Assembly (NCBI GenBank): GCA_902522465.1
Contig: CABYVV010000001.1
Coordinates: 26,060 to 90,059 of the forward strand
Reading direction: 5' to 3'
Length of the DNA stretch: 64,000 bases
Origin: an uncultured Alphaproteobacteria bacterium
GTDB lineage: Bacteria; Pseudomonadota; Alphaproteobacteria; Methylaequorales; Methylaequoraceae
In this document: positions 11,286 through 21,404 of the stretch, piece after piece
How the letters are laid out: each line of letters starts with the position of its first letter
How positions within the stretch are numbered: the first letter of the stretch is position 1
Position numbers and translations under genes: made by a program
Notes under the pieces: generated by a model
The model's database searches: none
The model's input: only the letters and a program-made list of their open reading frames with translations
Told to the model about the DNA's origin: nothing

Positions 11286-12329
11286 ATGGAAACTTATTTT
11301 AAAAAACATAAAATTGTATGGCTTTTGCTAAACTTATTTATGGTGACGGTCATGGTTGTAATTGGAGGTATCACAAGGATTACCGATTCTGGATTGTCAA
11401 TGACAACATGGAATTTTTTAAAAGGAATCGTACCACCTCTAAATAATGAAGACTGGATAAATCTTTTTAATTTGTACAAAGAATACCCTGAATACAAATT
11501 GAAAAACTTAGGGATGTCACTTTATGAGTTTAAAAAAATTTTTTTTTGGGAATATATTCATAGAATTTGGGGAAGATTAATTGGTTTAACTTTCTTTTTA
11601 CCTCTCATCTTTATTTGGTTCAAAGGTGGATTTAATTCTAAAGAAAAAAGGCTGATATTAATTCTTTCCTGTTTAGGTTTCTTTCAGGGCTTCATGGGAT
11701 GGTATATGGTTGAAAGTGGACTAATTGACAAGCCAGACGTTAGTCACTTTAGATTATCTGTACATCTCCTTACTGCATTTTTTATTTATTCACTACTCCT
11801 TTATTTTTTTTGGACAATCATATCCGAAAAAAGGGTTGTCACTAAACAATCAAAAAAAATCAATCATCATAAAGTAAACTTCATTATTTCATTAATTTTA
11901 TTATTTATCACAATCTCCGCTGGAGCATGGGTTTCAGGAACTGATGCTGGTTTATCATATAATAATTTTCCATTAATGGGCGATAATATTTTACCACCTA
12001 TCTTAATATCTGAAGACCGATATTTGCTTAGCAACTTTTTATCAGATCAAGGATTTCTTCAATTTATTCATAGAGTTTCTGCTACGGTAACACTTCTTTT
12101 CGTTCTTCACACAGTTTTCAAAGCAAATAGAAATGGGTTTTTTGATGATATAAAAATTTTATTCTATTTTTTAACAATAATGATTATTTCACAGTATACC
12201 CTGGGTATAATTATTTTAAAATTGTATGTGCCTATCTATTTAGGCCTGATGCACCAGATAGGATCATTATTTATGTTAACTTTGCTTGTTATTTCAATTT
12301 GCGAATGTAATAAAAAAAGGGCGTTGTAA
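11286..12329 (+). CDS. ctaA: Heme A synthase (COX15/CtaA)
   Basis: WLLLNLFMVTVMVVIGGITRITDSGLSMTTWNFLKGIVPPL..EYIHRIWGRLIG..FQGFMGWYMVESGL. Confidence 0.93.
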   Translation: METYFKKHKIVWLLLNLFMVTVMVVIGGITRITDSGLSMTTWNFLKGIVPPLNNEDWINLFNLYKEYPEYKLKNLGMSLYEFKKIFFWEYIHRIWGRLIGLTFFLPLIFIWFKGGFNSKEKRLILILSCLGFFQGFMGWYMVESGLIDKPDVSHFRLSVHLLTAFFIYSLLLYFFWTIISEKRVVTKQSKKINHHKVNFIISLILLFITISAGAWVSGTDAGLSYNNFPLMGDNILPPILISEDRYLLSNFLSDQGFLQFIHRVSATVTLLFVLHTVFKANRNGFFDDIKILFYFLTIMIISQYTLGIIILKLYVPIYLGLMHQIGSLFMLTLLVISICECNKKRAL

Positions 12330-12340
12330 CAACGCCCTTT
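12316..12340 (-). terminator. Intrinsic terminator (minus strand) embedded in the 3' end of ctaA
   Basis: AAAGGGCGTTG-TAA-CAACGCCCTTT; on the minus strand followed by a T run; loop is the ctaA stop codon. Confidence 0.85.
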
Positions 12341-12368
12341 GTTAAGATTAAAAGAAAGGAAATTGAAT

Positions 12369-13148
12369 TTAGAAACTTTTTCCTATAGAAAAGATTATTT
12401 GGTCGCTTTCAATGTCCTCATTAACACCTCCATAACCTTCTATAGTTGTGAAGGATAAACCTAAATCCAAACCGAATGCACTAGTCGAAATTGAAGCAAT
12501 GTAATCTGTATATGCATTACCACCTTCCATTTCATTTCCTGTAAAACCAGCTGCACCTGAGATCGTAAATGGTGTGTTTGGAACAGCAATCTCCATACCT
12601 ACGTTGTGATAATCGTAATTATCAGCTTGAAAACCCGATGGTGAGTAGCCGTAGTAGTAGGAGATGCCAACGTCTGTGATAGGATTTGGAACTGCAAGAC
12701 CAACAGAGGCATAATATTCAAAGAAATCTACGTTTCTTTGTCCAAGGGCAGTGTTTTCATCAGTCATACCTGGATAATCATAGTATAAAAATCCAACATC
12801 ATACGAGAAGTAATCTTCTAACAACGGAACCGCACCAGCAAAACCACCATAATAGTCTAACTCATTTCCTGATAATGTGTTAGTTCCACCGGAGACGTTT
12901 GAGCCCCAGAACCCAACATAAGCATCGATGTACGTATCTAGTAAAGTAACTCCATAATCCAATCCACCTTGAACAGCTGATTGGCCGTCATTTTGGCGCT
13001 CACCTCTCCAAACATATTGGGAATAATAAGCAACATTAGCTGAAATTTCGCCGTAAGGTAATTTATCGGGAAATTCAAAAGATTTTACCGGACTTGCAAT
13101 TGCAAAAGGGACCGATAGAGCAGTAACTGCGATTAGTTTTTTTAACAT
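12369..13148 (-). CDS. Outer-membrane beta-barrel protein, TIGR02001-like
   Basis: Signal peptide; EISANVAYYSQYVWRGERQNDGQSAVQGGLDY..VGFWGSNV pattern. Confidence 0.75.
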   Translation of the reverse strand: MLKKLIAVTALSVPFAIASPVKSFEFPDKLPYGEISANVAYYSQYVWRGERQNDGQSAVQGGLDYGVTLLDTYIDAYVGFWGSNVSGGTNTLSGNELDYYGGFAGAVPLLEDYFSYDVGFLYYDYPGMTDENTALGQRNVDFFEYYASVGLAVPNPITDVGISYYYGYSPSGFQADNYDYHNVGMEIAVPNTPFTISGAAGFTGNEMEGGNAYTDYIASISTSAFGLDLGLSFTTIEGYGGVNEDIESDQIIFSIGKSF

Positions 13149-13307
13149 TTATTTCCTTTCCTTCATATTTATGCTTAAAAGATCATGAACTGACTAATTT
13201 TTAGGCATAATTTAAAATTGTAGAATTATTAATCAATATTCCAAATTTAATACAAATTAATCAAGAAATCAAGAGTTTTCAACATATCTTAAATAAAATT
13301 ATATTTT

Positions 13308-13323
13308 GTTGTAAATTTACAAC
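13308..13323. promoter_or_regulatory. Perfect 16 bp palindrome upstream of the hopanoid operon
   Basis: GTTGTAAATTTACAAC in the divergent promoter region between the TIGR02001-like gene and hpnB. Confidence 0.45.
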
Positions 13324-13386
13324 TTTTGTTGTCTTAATTCGCTAATCTTAGTATTGTTGCTAAAATTAACTTAATAAATTATCAAA

Positions 13387-14571
13387 TTGGAATTTTTAAT
13401 TTACATTTCTTATATTTCTTTCATCTCTTGGTTTTATATATCACTGATACATGGAAGATCATTCTCAAGTGGTAAAGGTCTGTTTTGGAAAAATGAAATT
13501 GTTTTCGAAGAAAAAATTAATTTCAATAAACCATCAATCTATACCGATTCGATTTGTGTAATGATACCAGCAAGAAACGAAGAAAAAACAATCCTAAAGA
13601 CTCTAAACTCAATCAAGAATCAAAGTTATAAGAATCTTCAAGTTGTAGTAATTGATGACAACAGTTCAGATAAAACTAGAAAAATAGTAAATAAATTTAA
13701 AAAAAATTTTAAAAATTTAAAACTTTTAAAAGGTAAGCAATTACCCTCAGGATGGGTTGGCAAAAACTGGGCATTAAAACAAGCAGTAGATCAGGCAAAT
13801 AAGAAGTTTTTCAATTATTATTTATTTGTCGATTCTGATATTACGTTTTCAAAAAATTTATTGAAAAAAGTAATTCATTTTTCAAAATCAGAAAATTTTT
13901 TAATGATTTCTTTAATGGCAAAACTTAATTGTAGTTCATTTTGGGAAAAAATGCTTATTCCATCTTTTATTTTTTTTTTTCAAAAACTTTATCCATTTAA
14001 TTACGTAAACAATAAAAAAAAAAACTTTGCGGCTGCGGCGGGTGGTTTTATTTTCTGTAAAGCATCAGAGTTTAAAAAGGAAAACTTATACAACAAAATT
14101 AGAAATAAAGTAATCGATGACTGTAACCTCGCAAAGCTATTAAAAAAAAATGGACCAATTTGGTTAGGTCTTACTAATCAACTTAAAAGCGGACGTAGTT
14201 ATAAAAATCTTAAGAGCATATGGAACATGGTTTCTAGGACAGCATTTGAGCAATTAAATCATTCTTTAATTTTATTATTTATTTGTATCTTAGGACTTAT
14301 CATTGTTTATCTTTTCCCATTGACTGTCATGTTAATTATTTTGTTATTTTTTCAATTGGATCTACAATACCTACATTTATTTGTAATTAATTTTTCTTCG
14401 TTTATTTTAATGGTTAGGATTATTCTGCCTACGCTAAATTTTTATGGAGTAAATAAACATTTTGCTATAGCAATTCCAATTACTGCAATTTTATATATTT
14501 GTATGACAATAACATCTGCTGTAAATTACACGTTTTTCTCTGGAAACACTTGGAAAGGGAGGAAGTATTAA
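13387..14571 (+). CDS. hpnB: Hopanoid-associated glycosyltransferase HpnB
   Basis: MIPARNEEKTILKTLNSIKNQSYKNLQVVVIDDNSSD..LPSGWVGKNWALKQA; family 2 GT; TTG start; first gene of the hpn cluster. Confidence 0.85.
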   Translation: MEFLIYISYISFISWFYISLIHGRSFSSGKGLFWKNEIVFEEKINFNKPSIYTDSICVMIPARNEEKTILKTLNSIKNQSYKNLQVVVIDDNSSDKTRKIVNKFKKNFKNLKLLKGKQLPSGWVGKNWALKQAVDQANKKFFNYYLFVDSDITFSKNLLKKVIHFSKSENFLMISLMAKLNCSSFWEKMLIPSFIFFFQKLYPFNYVNNKKKNFAAAAGGFIFCKASEFKKENLYNKIRNKVIDDCNLAKLLKKNGPIWLGLTNQLKSGRSYKNLKSIWNMVSRTAFEQLNHSLILLFICILGLIIVYLFPLTVMLIILLFFQLDLQYLHLFVINFSSFILMVRIILPTLNFYGVNKHFAIAIPITAILYICMTITSAVNYTFFSGNTWKGRKY

Positions 14572-15432
14572 AAAAATAAATGAAGAATATATTCACTCTC
14601 TGCTATCTGGAAAAAGTTTTCAAGATGAAAATTTTCCAGTTGCATCTTTTATGATCAAGAAAAAGTTAAAAGAATTTATTAGACAGTTTTATCTCTTTGC
14701 AAGAACATCCGATGACATTGCGGACAATGAAAAACTTGGACCAAAAGAAAAAGTTAAAATTCTAAGTTATTTTGATAAATGCTTAAAAGATGAAAAAAAA
14801 ACAGATATTTCTGTTCTAAACAAACTTATAATAACCTTTTCTTACCATAAATTTACACAGGTATATTCGAGACAACTTTTAGTAGCATTCAAGTTAGATG
14901 CTAAAAAGAAAAGATATAAAAATTGGGCAGAACTTATGAATTATTGCAAATATTCAGCAAATCCAGTTGGCAGATTTTTTATTGACCTCGCATATCACGA
15001 GAAAAAAAAAAAATTAATAATAAAAATATTATTTTTGAAGGATCTGATAATCTTTGCACTGCTTTACAAATTATAAATCATCTCCAGGACTGTCAAAAAG
15101 ATTATATATATCTCGACAGAGTTTATTTGCCAATGTCCTATTTCGATAAGCATTCAATAAAAGTTGATATATTAAAGAGAAGAAAAAATAACAGCAAGTT
15201 CAATGACTTAAAAAAATTAGTAATTGATAAAGTAGAAAAATTACTAGAAGATTCAAAAAAAGGAATTGATTTAATAGAAGTAGGTAGATTAAAGAAAGAA
15301 ACATTAATTATTTTAAATATTGCTAAAAGATTATGTTTTCTGCTAAAAGAGAATAACCCCTTAGAAAAAAAAATAAAATTATCACGTATTGATTTGATTT
15401 TTTGTTTTATTAAAGGAATAATGGATGATTAG
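14567..15432 (+). CDS. hpnC: Squalene synthase HpnC (hydroxysqualene-forming step family), interrupted by a frameshift at an A12 tract (15002-15013)
   Basis: Frame 2: DENFPVASFMIKKKLKEFIRQFYLFARTSDDIADN..NPVGRFFIDLAYHE; frame 1: FEGSDNLCTALQIINHLQDCQKDYIYLDRVYLPMSYFDKH; the two halves join only after a -1 shift or one extra A. No ATG upstream of the conserved ENFPVAS. Confidence 0.85.
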
Positions 15433-15466
15433 AATTAAATTTCTGATTATTTAGGTAAAAATACAT

Positions 15467-17389
15467 ATGAAGACCCAAACCAACCTACTAGATAAAGTTA
15501 AGTATCCAAAAGATCTAAAAAACTTCTCTGACAAACAACTCAAGTTACTCTGCAAAGAACTGAGGAATGAAGTTGTTGATGCTGTTTCAGTAACTGGCGG
15601 ACATCTAGGAGCAGGACTAGGTGTAGTTGAATTAACAGTTGCAATCCATAGTGTTTTTAACACTCCAAAAGATAAGTTGATTTGGGATGTAGGACATCAA
15701 TGTTATCCGCATAAAGTGATTACAGGAAGAAGGGATAAAATTAGAACAATTCGACAACCAGGAGGTCTTTATGGTTTTACCAAAAGATCAGAAAGTGAAT
15801 ATGATCCATTTGGTGCCGCACATTCCTCTACATCAATTTCCGCTGGACTTGGAATGGCAGTTGCGAGAGACTTAAAGAAAGAAAATCACAATGTAGTCTG
15901 CGTAATTGGAGATGGGGCTATTAGTGCCGGAATGGCATACGAAGCAATGAACAATGCCGGTTCAATGAACGCAAGACTTATTGTAATTTTGAATGATAAT
16001 GATATGTCAATCGCTCCACCCGTCGGTGCAATGAGTGCTTACTTATCCAGATTATTATCAACAAAGACATTTCAATCAGCTAGAACATTAGCCAAACACA
16101 TGGCAAAGAAATTTCCCAAAAGTTTTCAAAATATGGCTGCAAAAGCAGATGAATACGTTCGAGGAATGGTTACAGGTGGAACATTATTTGAAGAACTTGG
16201 ATTTTTTTATTTAGGTCCAATTGATGGTCACAACCTTGACCATCTTCTTCCAGTGCTCAGAAATTTAGAAAAGTCTGAATGGGATGGTCCTGTATTCCTG
16301 CATGTAGTTACAAAAAAAGGTTATGGCTATGAACCCGCTGAGAAATCAGAAGATAAATACCACGGTGTAAGTAAATTTAATGTTGTAACTGGGGAACAAG
16401 TAAAATCATCATCAACAATACCGAGCTACACAAAAGTGTTTGCAAATGCTTTAATTAAACAAGCTAAAAAAGACAAAAATATAGTTGCAATTACCGCGGC
16501 TATGCCATCTGGCACAGGGTTAGATATTTTTCAAAAAGCATATCCCTCAAGAACGTTTGATGTAGGGATTGCTGAACAACATGCTGTTACTTTTGCTGCG
16601 GGACTTGCTTCCAGAGGAATGAAACCTTATGCAGCTATTTATTCAACTTTTCTTCAAAGAGCATATGATCAAGTTGTACACGATGTAGCCATTCAGTCTC
16701 TTCCAGTTAGGTTTGCAATAGACAGAGCAGGACAGGTTGGCGCAGACGGAGCAACACACGCAGGTTCATTTGATTTAGCGTATCTCTGTACACTACCTAA
16801 TTTTATAGTCATGGCCCCTAGTGATGAAAATGAATTGTGTAACAGCATTGCAACCTCAACGATCATTAATGATAAACCATGTGCTTTCAGATATCCACGC
16901 GGTGAAGGATTAGGAGTTAAAATTAACGACCAACCAGAAATTTGGAAAATTGGTAAAGGTAAAATCATAAGTGAAGGGAGTAAAATTTGCATCCTATCAC
17001 TTGGCACTAGGTTAAAGGATTCAATAATGGCCTCTGAAGTTCTAGCATCTTATGGGCTTCCAACAACTGTAGCAGATGCAAGGTTTGCTAAACCTATAGA
17101 TCAACTTCTTATTACCCAACTAGCAAGAGATCATGAAGTTATGTTGACAGTTGAAGAAGGTTCTATAGGAGGGTTTTCTGCCCAAGTAATGTCATTTCTT
17201 GCTAAGTCAGGCGCACTAGACAAGGGTCTGAAATTTAGGCCAATATTTTTTCCAGATGTTTTCATTAATCATGGAAAACCAGATCAACAGAATATCGAGT
17301 GTGGTGTTGACGTTGACAATATAATAAAGACAGCTATGGGTGCTCTGGGCATTGCTCATCCAAGAAAATTTTCTCTCGAAAGAGCATAA
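15467..17389 (+). CDS. dxs: 1-deoxy-D-xylulose-5-phosphate synthase
   Basis: [57 protein letters not shown]; 640 aa. Confidence 0.97.
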   Translation: MKTQTNLLDKVKYPKDLKNFSDKQLKLLCKELRNEVVDAVSVTGGHLGAGLGVVELTVAIHSVFNTPKDKLIWDVGHQCYPHKVITGRRDKIRTIRQPGGLYGFTKRSESEYDPFGAAHSSTSISAGLGMAVARDLKKENHNVVCVIGDGAISAGMAYEAMNNAGSMNARLIVILNDNDMSIAPPVGAMSAYLSRLLSTKTFQSARTLAKHMAKKFPKSFQNMAAKADEYVRGMVTGGTLFEELGFFYLGPIDGHNLDHLLPVLRNLEKSEWDGPVFLHVVTKKGYGYEPAEKSEDKYHGVSKFNVVTGEQVKSSSTIPSYTKVFANALIKQAKKDKNIVAITAAMPSGTGLDIFQKAYPSRTFDVGIAEQHAVTFAAGLASRGMKPYAAIYSTFLQRAYDQVVHDVAIQSLPVRFAIDRAGQVGADGATHAGSFDLAYLCTLPNFIVMAPSDENELCNSIATSTIINDKPCAFRYPRGEGLGVKINDQPEIWKIGKGKIISEGSKICILSLGTRLKDSIMASEVLASYGLPTTVADARFAKPIDQLLITQLARDHEVMLTVEEGSIGGFSAQVMSFLAKSGALDKGLKFRPIFFPDVFINHGKPDQQNIECGVDVDNIIKTAMGALGIAHPRKFSLERA

Positions 17390-17406
17390 AAAATTATTAT
17401 TTAAAA

Positions 17407-18243
17407 ATGTCAGTCGATGATCAAATCGCAGTCAAAGAAATAGTAAAAAAATCAGGATCCTCTTTTTTCTGGGGAATGAATGTATTAGATTCAAAAAAAA
17501 AAAGGGCTATGTTTTCAATTTATGCCTTTTGTAGAATAGTTGATGATATTGCTGATGAACTTGATAATAGAAGGGAAAAAGAGTCGAAATTAAAGAAATG
17601 GAAAAAGAGAATTCAACACATCTATGAATCAGTAGATTTGAATAATAGTATTGATAGGGAACTTAAATTTGCAATTGATAACTTTATGCTTGAAAAGTCA
17701 GATTTTTATTCGATTATTGACGGAATGATGATGGACGCAAGGCAAGATATAAAATTTCCATCAAAAAAAATTCTTAATCTTTATCTTGATAGAGTGGCTG
17801 TAGCTGTTGGATACTTATCTATTAGGGTGTTTGGACTTTCAGATAATGAAAAGGATTATGCTCTGTTTCTTGGCAGAGCTTTCCAGTTAACTAATATTGT
17901 AAGAGATTTTAGCGAGGATTTAAAAAGAGGAAGATGTTACATTTCATCTGATCTTTTTAAGAAACATGAAATTGAACAAAACATCAAAACAATAAGTAAT
18001 GATCCGAAAATGCAAAATGTATTTCAGGAGATGCTTTTTGAGGCAAATCAATATTTTATAAAATCAGATTTAGAAAAGAAAAAGATAAAAAAAACAAAAA
18101 TTATTGCTTCAGAGGTAATGAAAATATTTTACAAAGCCATACACTCCAAATTATTTAAGAAAAGAATTAATTTAAATAAAAAAATAAGATTAAACTCATT
18201 TGAAAAGATTGTCATACTCTTATTATTTTTCGTGAGGTATTAG
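17407..18243 (+). CDS. hpnD: Presqualene diphosphate synthase HpnD
   Basis: SSFFWGMNVLDSKKKRAMFSIYAFCRIVDDIADE..GRAFQLTNIVRDFSEDLKRGRCYI. Confidence 0.92.
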   Translation: MSVDDQIAVKEIVKKSGSSFFWGMNVLDSKKKRAMFSIYAFCRIVDDIADELDNRREKESKLKKWKKRIQHIYESVDLNNSIDRELKFAIDNFMLEKSDFYSIIDGMMMDARQDIKFPSKKILNLYLDRVAVAVGYLSIRVFGLSDNEKDYALFLGRAFQLTNIVRDFSEDLKRGRCYISSDLFKKHEIEQNIKTISNDPKMQNVFQEMLFEANQYFIKSDLEKKKIKKTKIIASEVMKIFYKAIHSKLFKKRINLNKKIRLNSFEKIVILLLFFVRY

Positions 18244-18244
18244 C

Positions 18245-19480
18245 ATTAAAAAAAAAATTTATATAATTGGCGCAGGACTTTCCGGATTGTCAGCATCTGT
18301 TCATGGAACAAAAAAAAATAAAAATGTAACATTATTTGAATCATCGAATATCGCTGGTGGAAGATGTAGGTCATTCTTTGAAAAAAAATTAAACATAGAA
18401 ATCGATAATGGTAATCATCTGGTTTTTTCTGCTAACGAAAATTTTTATGAGCTTTGTAAAATTATTAGCTCCACTGATAAGATCGTGACTCTTCCTCCGA
18501 AACTTGATTTCTTTGACTCAGATAAGAATTTGACTTGGTGTCTTGATTTAAAAGAAATAAAAATCTTAAAGTTTATACTCGGAAAAATTAATTTGATTCC
18601 TGATACTAATATTTTCGATTATACTTCACTATTAAAATTCTTATTTGTTTCTCAGAGAAAAACCGTTTTGGAATTAGTTGAAAATTCTAAAATCTATAAA
18701 ACCTTCTGGGAACCCTTAACACTCGGAGTTATGAACACTTCAAGTAGCCTAGCATCAGCCAAAGTTTTATCAAATGTCTTAAAAAAAACAATATTTAAAG
18801 GTCACAAGTTTTGTAATATTTATCAACCATCAAAAAACTGGAATGATACGGTAATCAATCCTTGTATTTCTTTTTTAAAAAGAAAGGGGACAAAAATTAA
18901 TTTTAAACAGAGATTAAAGAGTTTAGAAATTGAGAATAATATTGTTAAAAAATTGTATTTTGAGAGCCAAAATATCGAATTAGATGAAAATGATAAATTA
19001 GTATTAGCCATTCCTCCTTCAAATTTATCTAGATTATTTCCGAATTTAAAACTCCCAACAAAATACAATAGTATTCTGAATATCCATTATAAAACTCCTG
19101 CGAAGTTAAAAAAAAAATTTACAAAAAATATCATTGGTTTCATAAACTCTTTATCTCAATGGATATTTATTAAAAAAGAATACCTCTCTGTGACCGTTAG
19201 TAATGCAAATCATTTTAATAATCTTGAATCTGACAAAATTGCAGAGATTGTTTGGAAAGAAATTTGTCGTTATCTAAATATAAATTTACCAATAACTAAA
19301 TACCAAGTTGTTAAGGAAAAAAAAGCTACAATAATTCAATCCCCAGAAAATTTTAAATTGATAAGCCAAATAAATAATTTACCAAAAAATTTAAGAATTT
19401 CTGGGGATTGGACACAAATTAATTTACCTTGTACAATTGAAGGATCGATTTTATCAGGTAAAAAAGCGGTTAACGATTAA
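18245..19480 (+). CDS. hpnE: Hydroxysqualene dehydroxylase/desaturase HpnE
   Basis: KKKIYIIGAGLSGLSASVHGTKKNKNVTLFESSNIAGGRCRSF (FAD Rossmann motif) begins upstream of the listed ORF start. Only ATT codons (18239/18245) are available, with GAGG 7 nt upstream of 18245. Confidence 0.88.
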   Translation: MKKKIYIIGAGLSGLSASVHGTKKNKNVTLFESSNIAGGRCRSFFEKKLNIEIDNGNHLVFSANENFYELCKIISSTDKIVTLPPKLDFFDSDKNLTWCLDLKEIKILKFILGKINLIPDTNIFDYTSLLKFLFVSQRKTVLELVENSKIYKTFWEPLTLGVMNTSSSLASAKVLSNVLKKTIFKGHKFCNIYQPSKNWNDTVINPCISFLKRKGTKINFKQRLKSLEIENNIVKKLYFESQNIELDENDKLVLAIPPSNLSRLFPNLKLPTKYNSILNIHYKTPAKLKKKFTKNIIGFINSLSQWIFIKKEYLSVTVSNANHFNNLESDKIAEIVWKEICRYLNINLPITKYQVVKEKKATIIQSPENFKLISQINNLPKNLRISGDWTQINLPCTIEGSILSGKKAVND

Positions 19481-19493
19481 ACTTTCTATAACT

Positions 19494-21404
19494 ATGCATA
19501 CTCTTAAAAGATTAATACAACAAAATACTAAAAGATTTGAAAGACTACTGAAGAACCAGGCATCAAAAAAATTAAAAGAAGGTTGTTATGTTTATGAACT
19601 AGAGGCAGATACTACCATCCCCTCAGAATATATATTGATGACACATTTTTTTGGTATCATCAATCTTAGTCTGCAAAGCAAAATGGTAAAATATATTTTG
19701 AAAAGACAAAATAAAGATGGAGGTTGGCCACTTTTTTTTGATGGAGAATCAGACATAAGTGCATCAATAAAAGCGTATTATGCTCTTAAGCTATCAGGTG
19801 AAAGTGAGAACTTAAAACATATGAAACGAGCGAAAAGTTTTATTTTGAAAGTAGGGGGTATTGAGAAAGCTAATGTTTTTACAAAAATATCACTTGCTCT
19901 TTTTGGTCAAATCTCTTGGAATTCATTACCTTTTATGCCAATTGAAATTATTAAATTTCCGTATTGGTTTCCTTTCAATATATATAAGATCTCTTACTGG
20001 TCTAGAACTGTATTAGTACCTCTTCTAATAATAATGAATCGAAAACCTCTAGCATCAAATCCAAATAAAATTTCTATAGATGAACTATTTATTAACCCAA
20101 AAAATAAGTTCAATAAAATAAAATTACTGAGTGAAAAAAACTTTTTTTCCAAATTTTTTTTGTTTCTAGATAGTTTTGCAAGAATTTTTTTTCCTATAGT
20201 ACCTAAAAAATTTAAAAATTATTGTGAACTTACAGCAATTAATTGGATAATAAAAAGGCTTAATGGTGAAGATGGTCTCGGTGGAATTTTCCCTGCAATG
20301 GTCAATTCTTTAATTGCTCTTCATACAATTAATAAAAAAAAATACGAAAAACAAATTGAGATTGCAAGAAAAGCTATTGATAGGCTTGTTGTAAAAAAAA
20401 AGGATTTTGCTTACTGTCAACCCTGTTTTTCACCAGTTTGGGACTCAGGATGGATGGGTTTGGTTCATTTGGAAAATGAACAAGATGTTGAAAGTCTAGT
20501 TAAATGGTTCCTTAAAAAAGAAATTAAAACCAATGGAGATTGGTCTTATAATAAAAAAAAAAAAACTCCAGGAGGATGGGCATTTCAATTCAATAATGAA
20601 TTTTACCCCGATGTTGACGACACAGCACTCGTCGGAATGTTTTTAGATAGGTATAATAGAAAAAAGAAGAGTAAGTCAGTTACTAGTTCTATTGAAAGAA
20701 CTAGAAAATGGATTTTATCGATGCAGTCTGACAATGGCGGATGGGGGGCATTTGATATAAATAATACATATTATTATCTTAACTCAATACCATTTGCAGA
20801 CCATGGAGCTCTTTTAGATCCTCCAACGGCTGATGTATCTGCGAGGTGTTTAAGTTTTTTGAAACAACTAAATAACCCAAATGATAAAGTATCTATAAAT
20901 AAAGCAATAAAATATCTTCTTTCTGAACAAGAAAAAGACGGCAGTTGGTATGGAAGATGGGGTACAAATTATATTTATGGAACTTGGTCAGTCTTATCTG
21001 CACTAAATATTGTTGATTTTAAAGAAAAGAAAGAAGTTTTTGAGAAGGCAAAAAATTATTTAAAAAAAATGCAAAGGAAAGATGGTGGATGGGGTGAGGA
21101 TGGAAAATCTTATTATAAGGGTCATGAAAATGCTGTAAAGATAAGCACTCCTTCTCAAACAGCTTGGGCTTTAATGGGTCTTTTAGCTGCTGGAGAAATT
21201 GGTAGCTTAGAAGTAGAGAATGGATTAAGGTATCTTACCAATAAAAATTTGAAATTTAGTGAAGATTCATACACCGCAGTGGGATTTCCAAAAGTATTTT
21301 ATTTGAAATATCACGGTTATGCTGAATATTTTCCTTTACTTGCAATTTCAAAAATTAAGAATCAATTAAAAAAGAATTCAATTTTTCCTAATTATGGAAC
21401 ATAA
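19494..21404 (+). CDS. shc: Squalene-hopene cyclase
   Basis: Repeated QxxDGxWGW-type motifs, catalytic DVDDTALVGMFLDR, SDNGGWGAFD, DGSWYGRWGTNYIYGTWS. Confidence 0.96.
   Translation: MHTLKRLIQQNTKRFERLLKNQASKKLKEGCYVYELEADTTIPSEYILMTHFFGIINLSLQSKMVKYILKRQNKDGGWPLFFDGESDISASIKAYYALKLSGESENLKHMKRAKSFILKVGGIEKANVFTKISLALFGQISWNSLPFMPIEIIKFPYWFPFNIYKISYWSRTVLVPLLIIMNRKPLASNPNKISIDELFINPKNKFNKIKLLSEKNFFSKFFLFLDSFARIFFPIVPKKFKNYCELTAINWIIKRLNGEDGLGGIFPAMVNSLIALHTINKKKYEKQIEIARKAIDRLVVKKKDFAYCQPCFSPVWDSGWMGLVHLENEQDVESLVKWFLKKEIKTNGDWSYNKKKKTPGGWAFQFNNEFYPDVDDTALVGMFLDRYNRKKKSKSVTSSIERTRKWILSMQSDNGGWGAFDINNTYYYLNSIPFADHGALLDPPTADVSARCLSFLKQLNNPNDKVSINKAIKYLLSEQEKDGSWYGRWGTNYIYGTWSVLSALNIVDFKEKKEVFEKAKNYLKKMQRKDGGWGEDGKSYYKGHENAVKISTPSQTAWALMGLLAAGEIGSLEVENGLRYLTNKNLKFSEDSYTAVGFPKVFYLKYHGYAEYFPLLAISKIKNQLKKNSIFPNYGT

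Noticed and set aside
15127-15432. Separate 101-aa protein MPMSYFDKHSIK...
   Set aside because: It is the C-terminal part of the frameshifted hpnC, not an independent gene.
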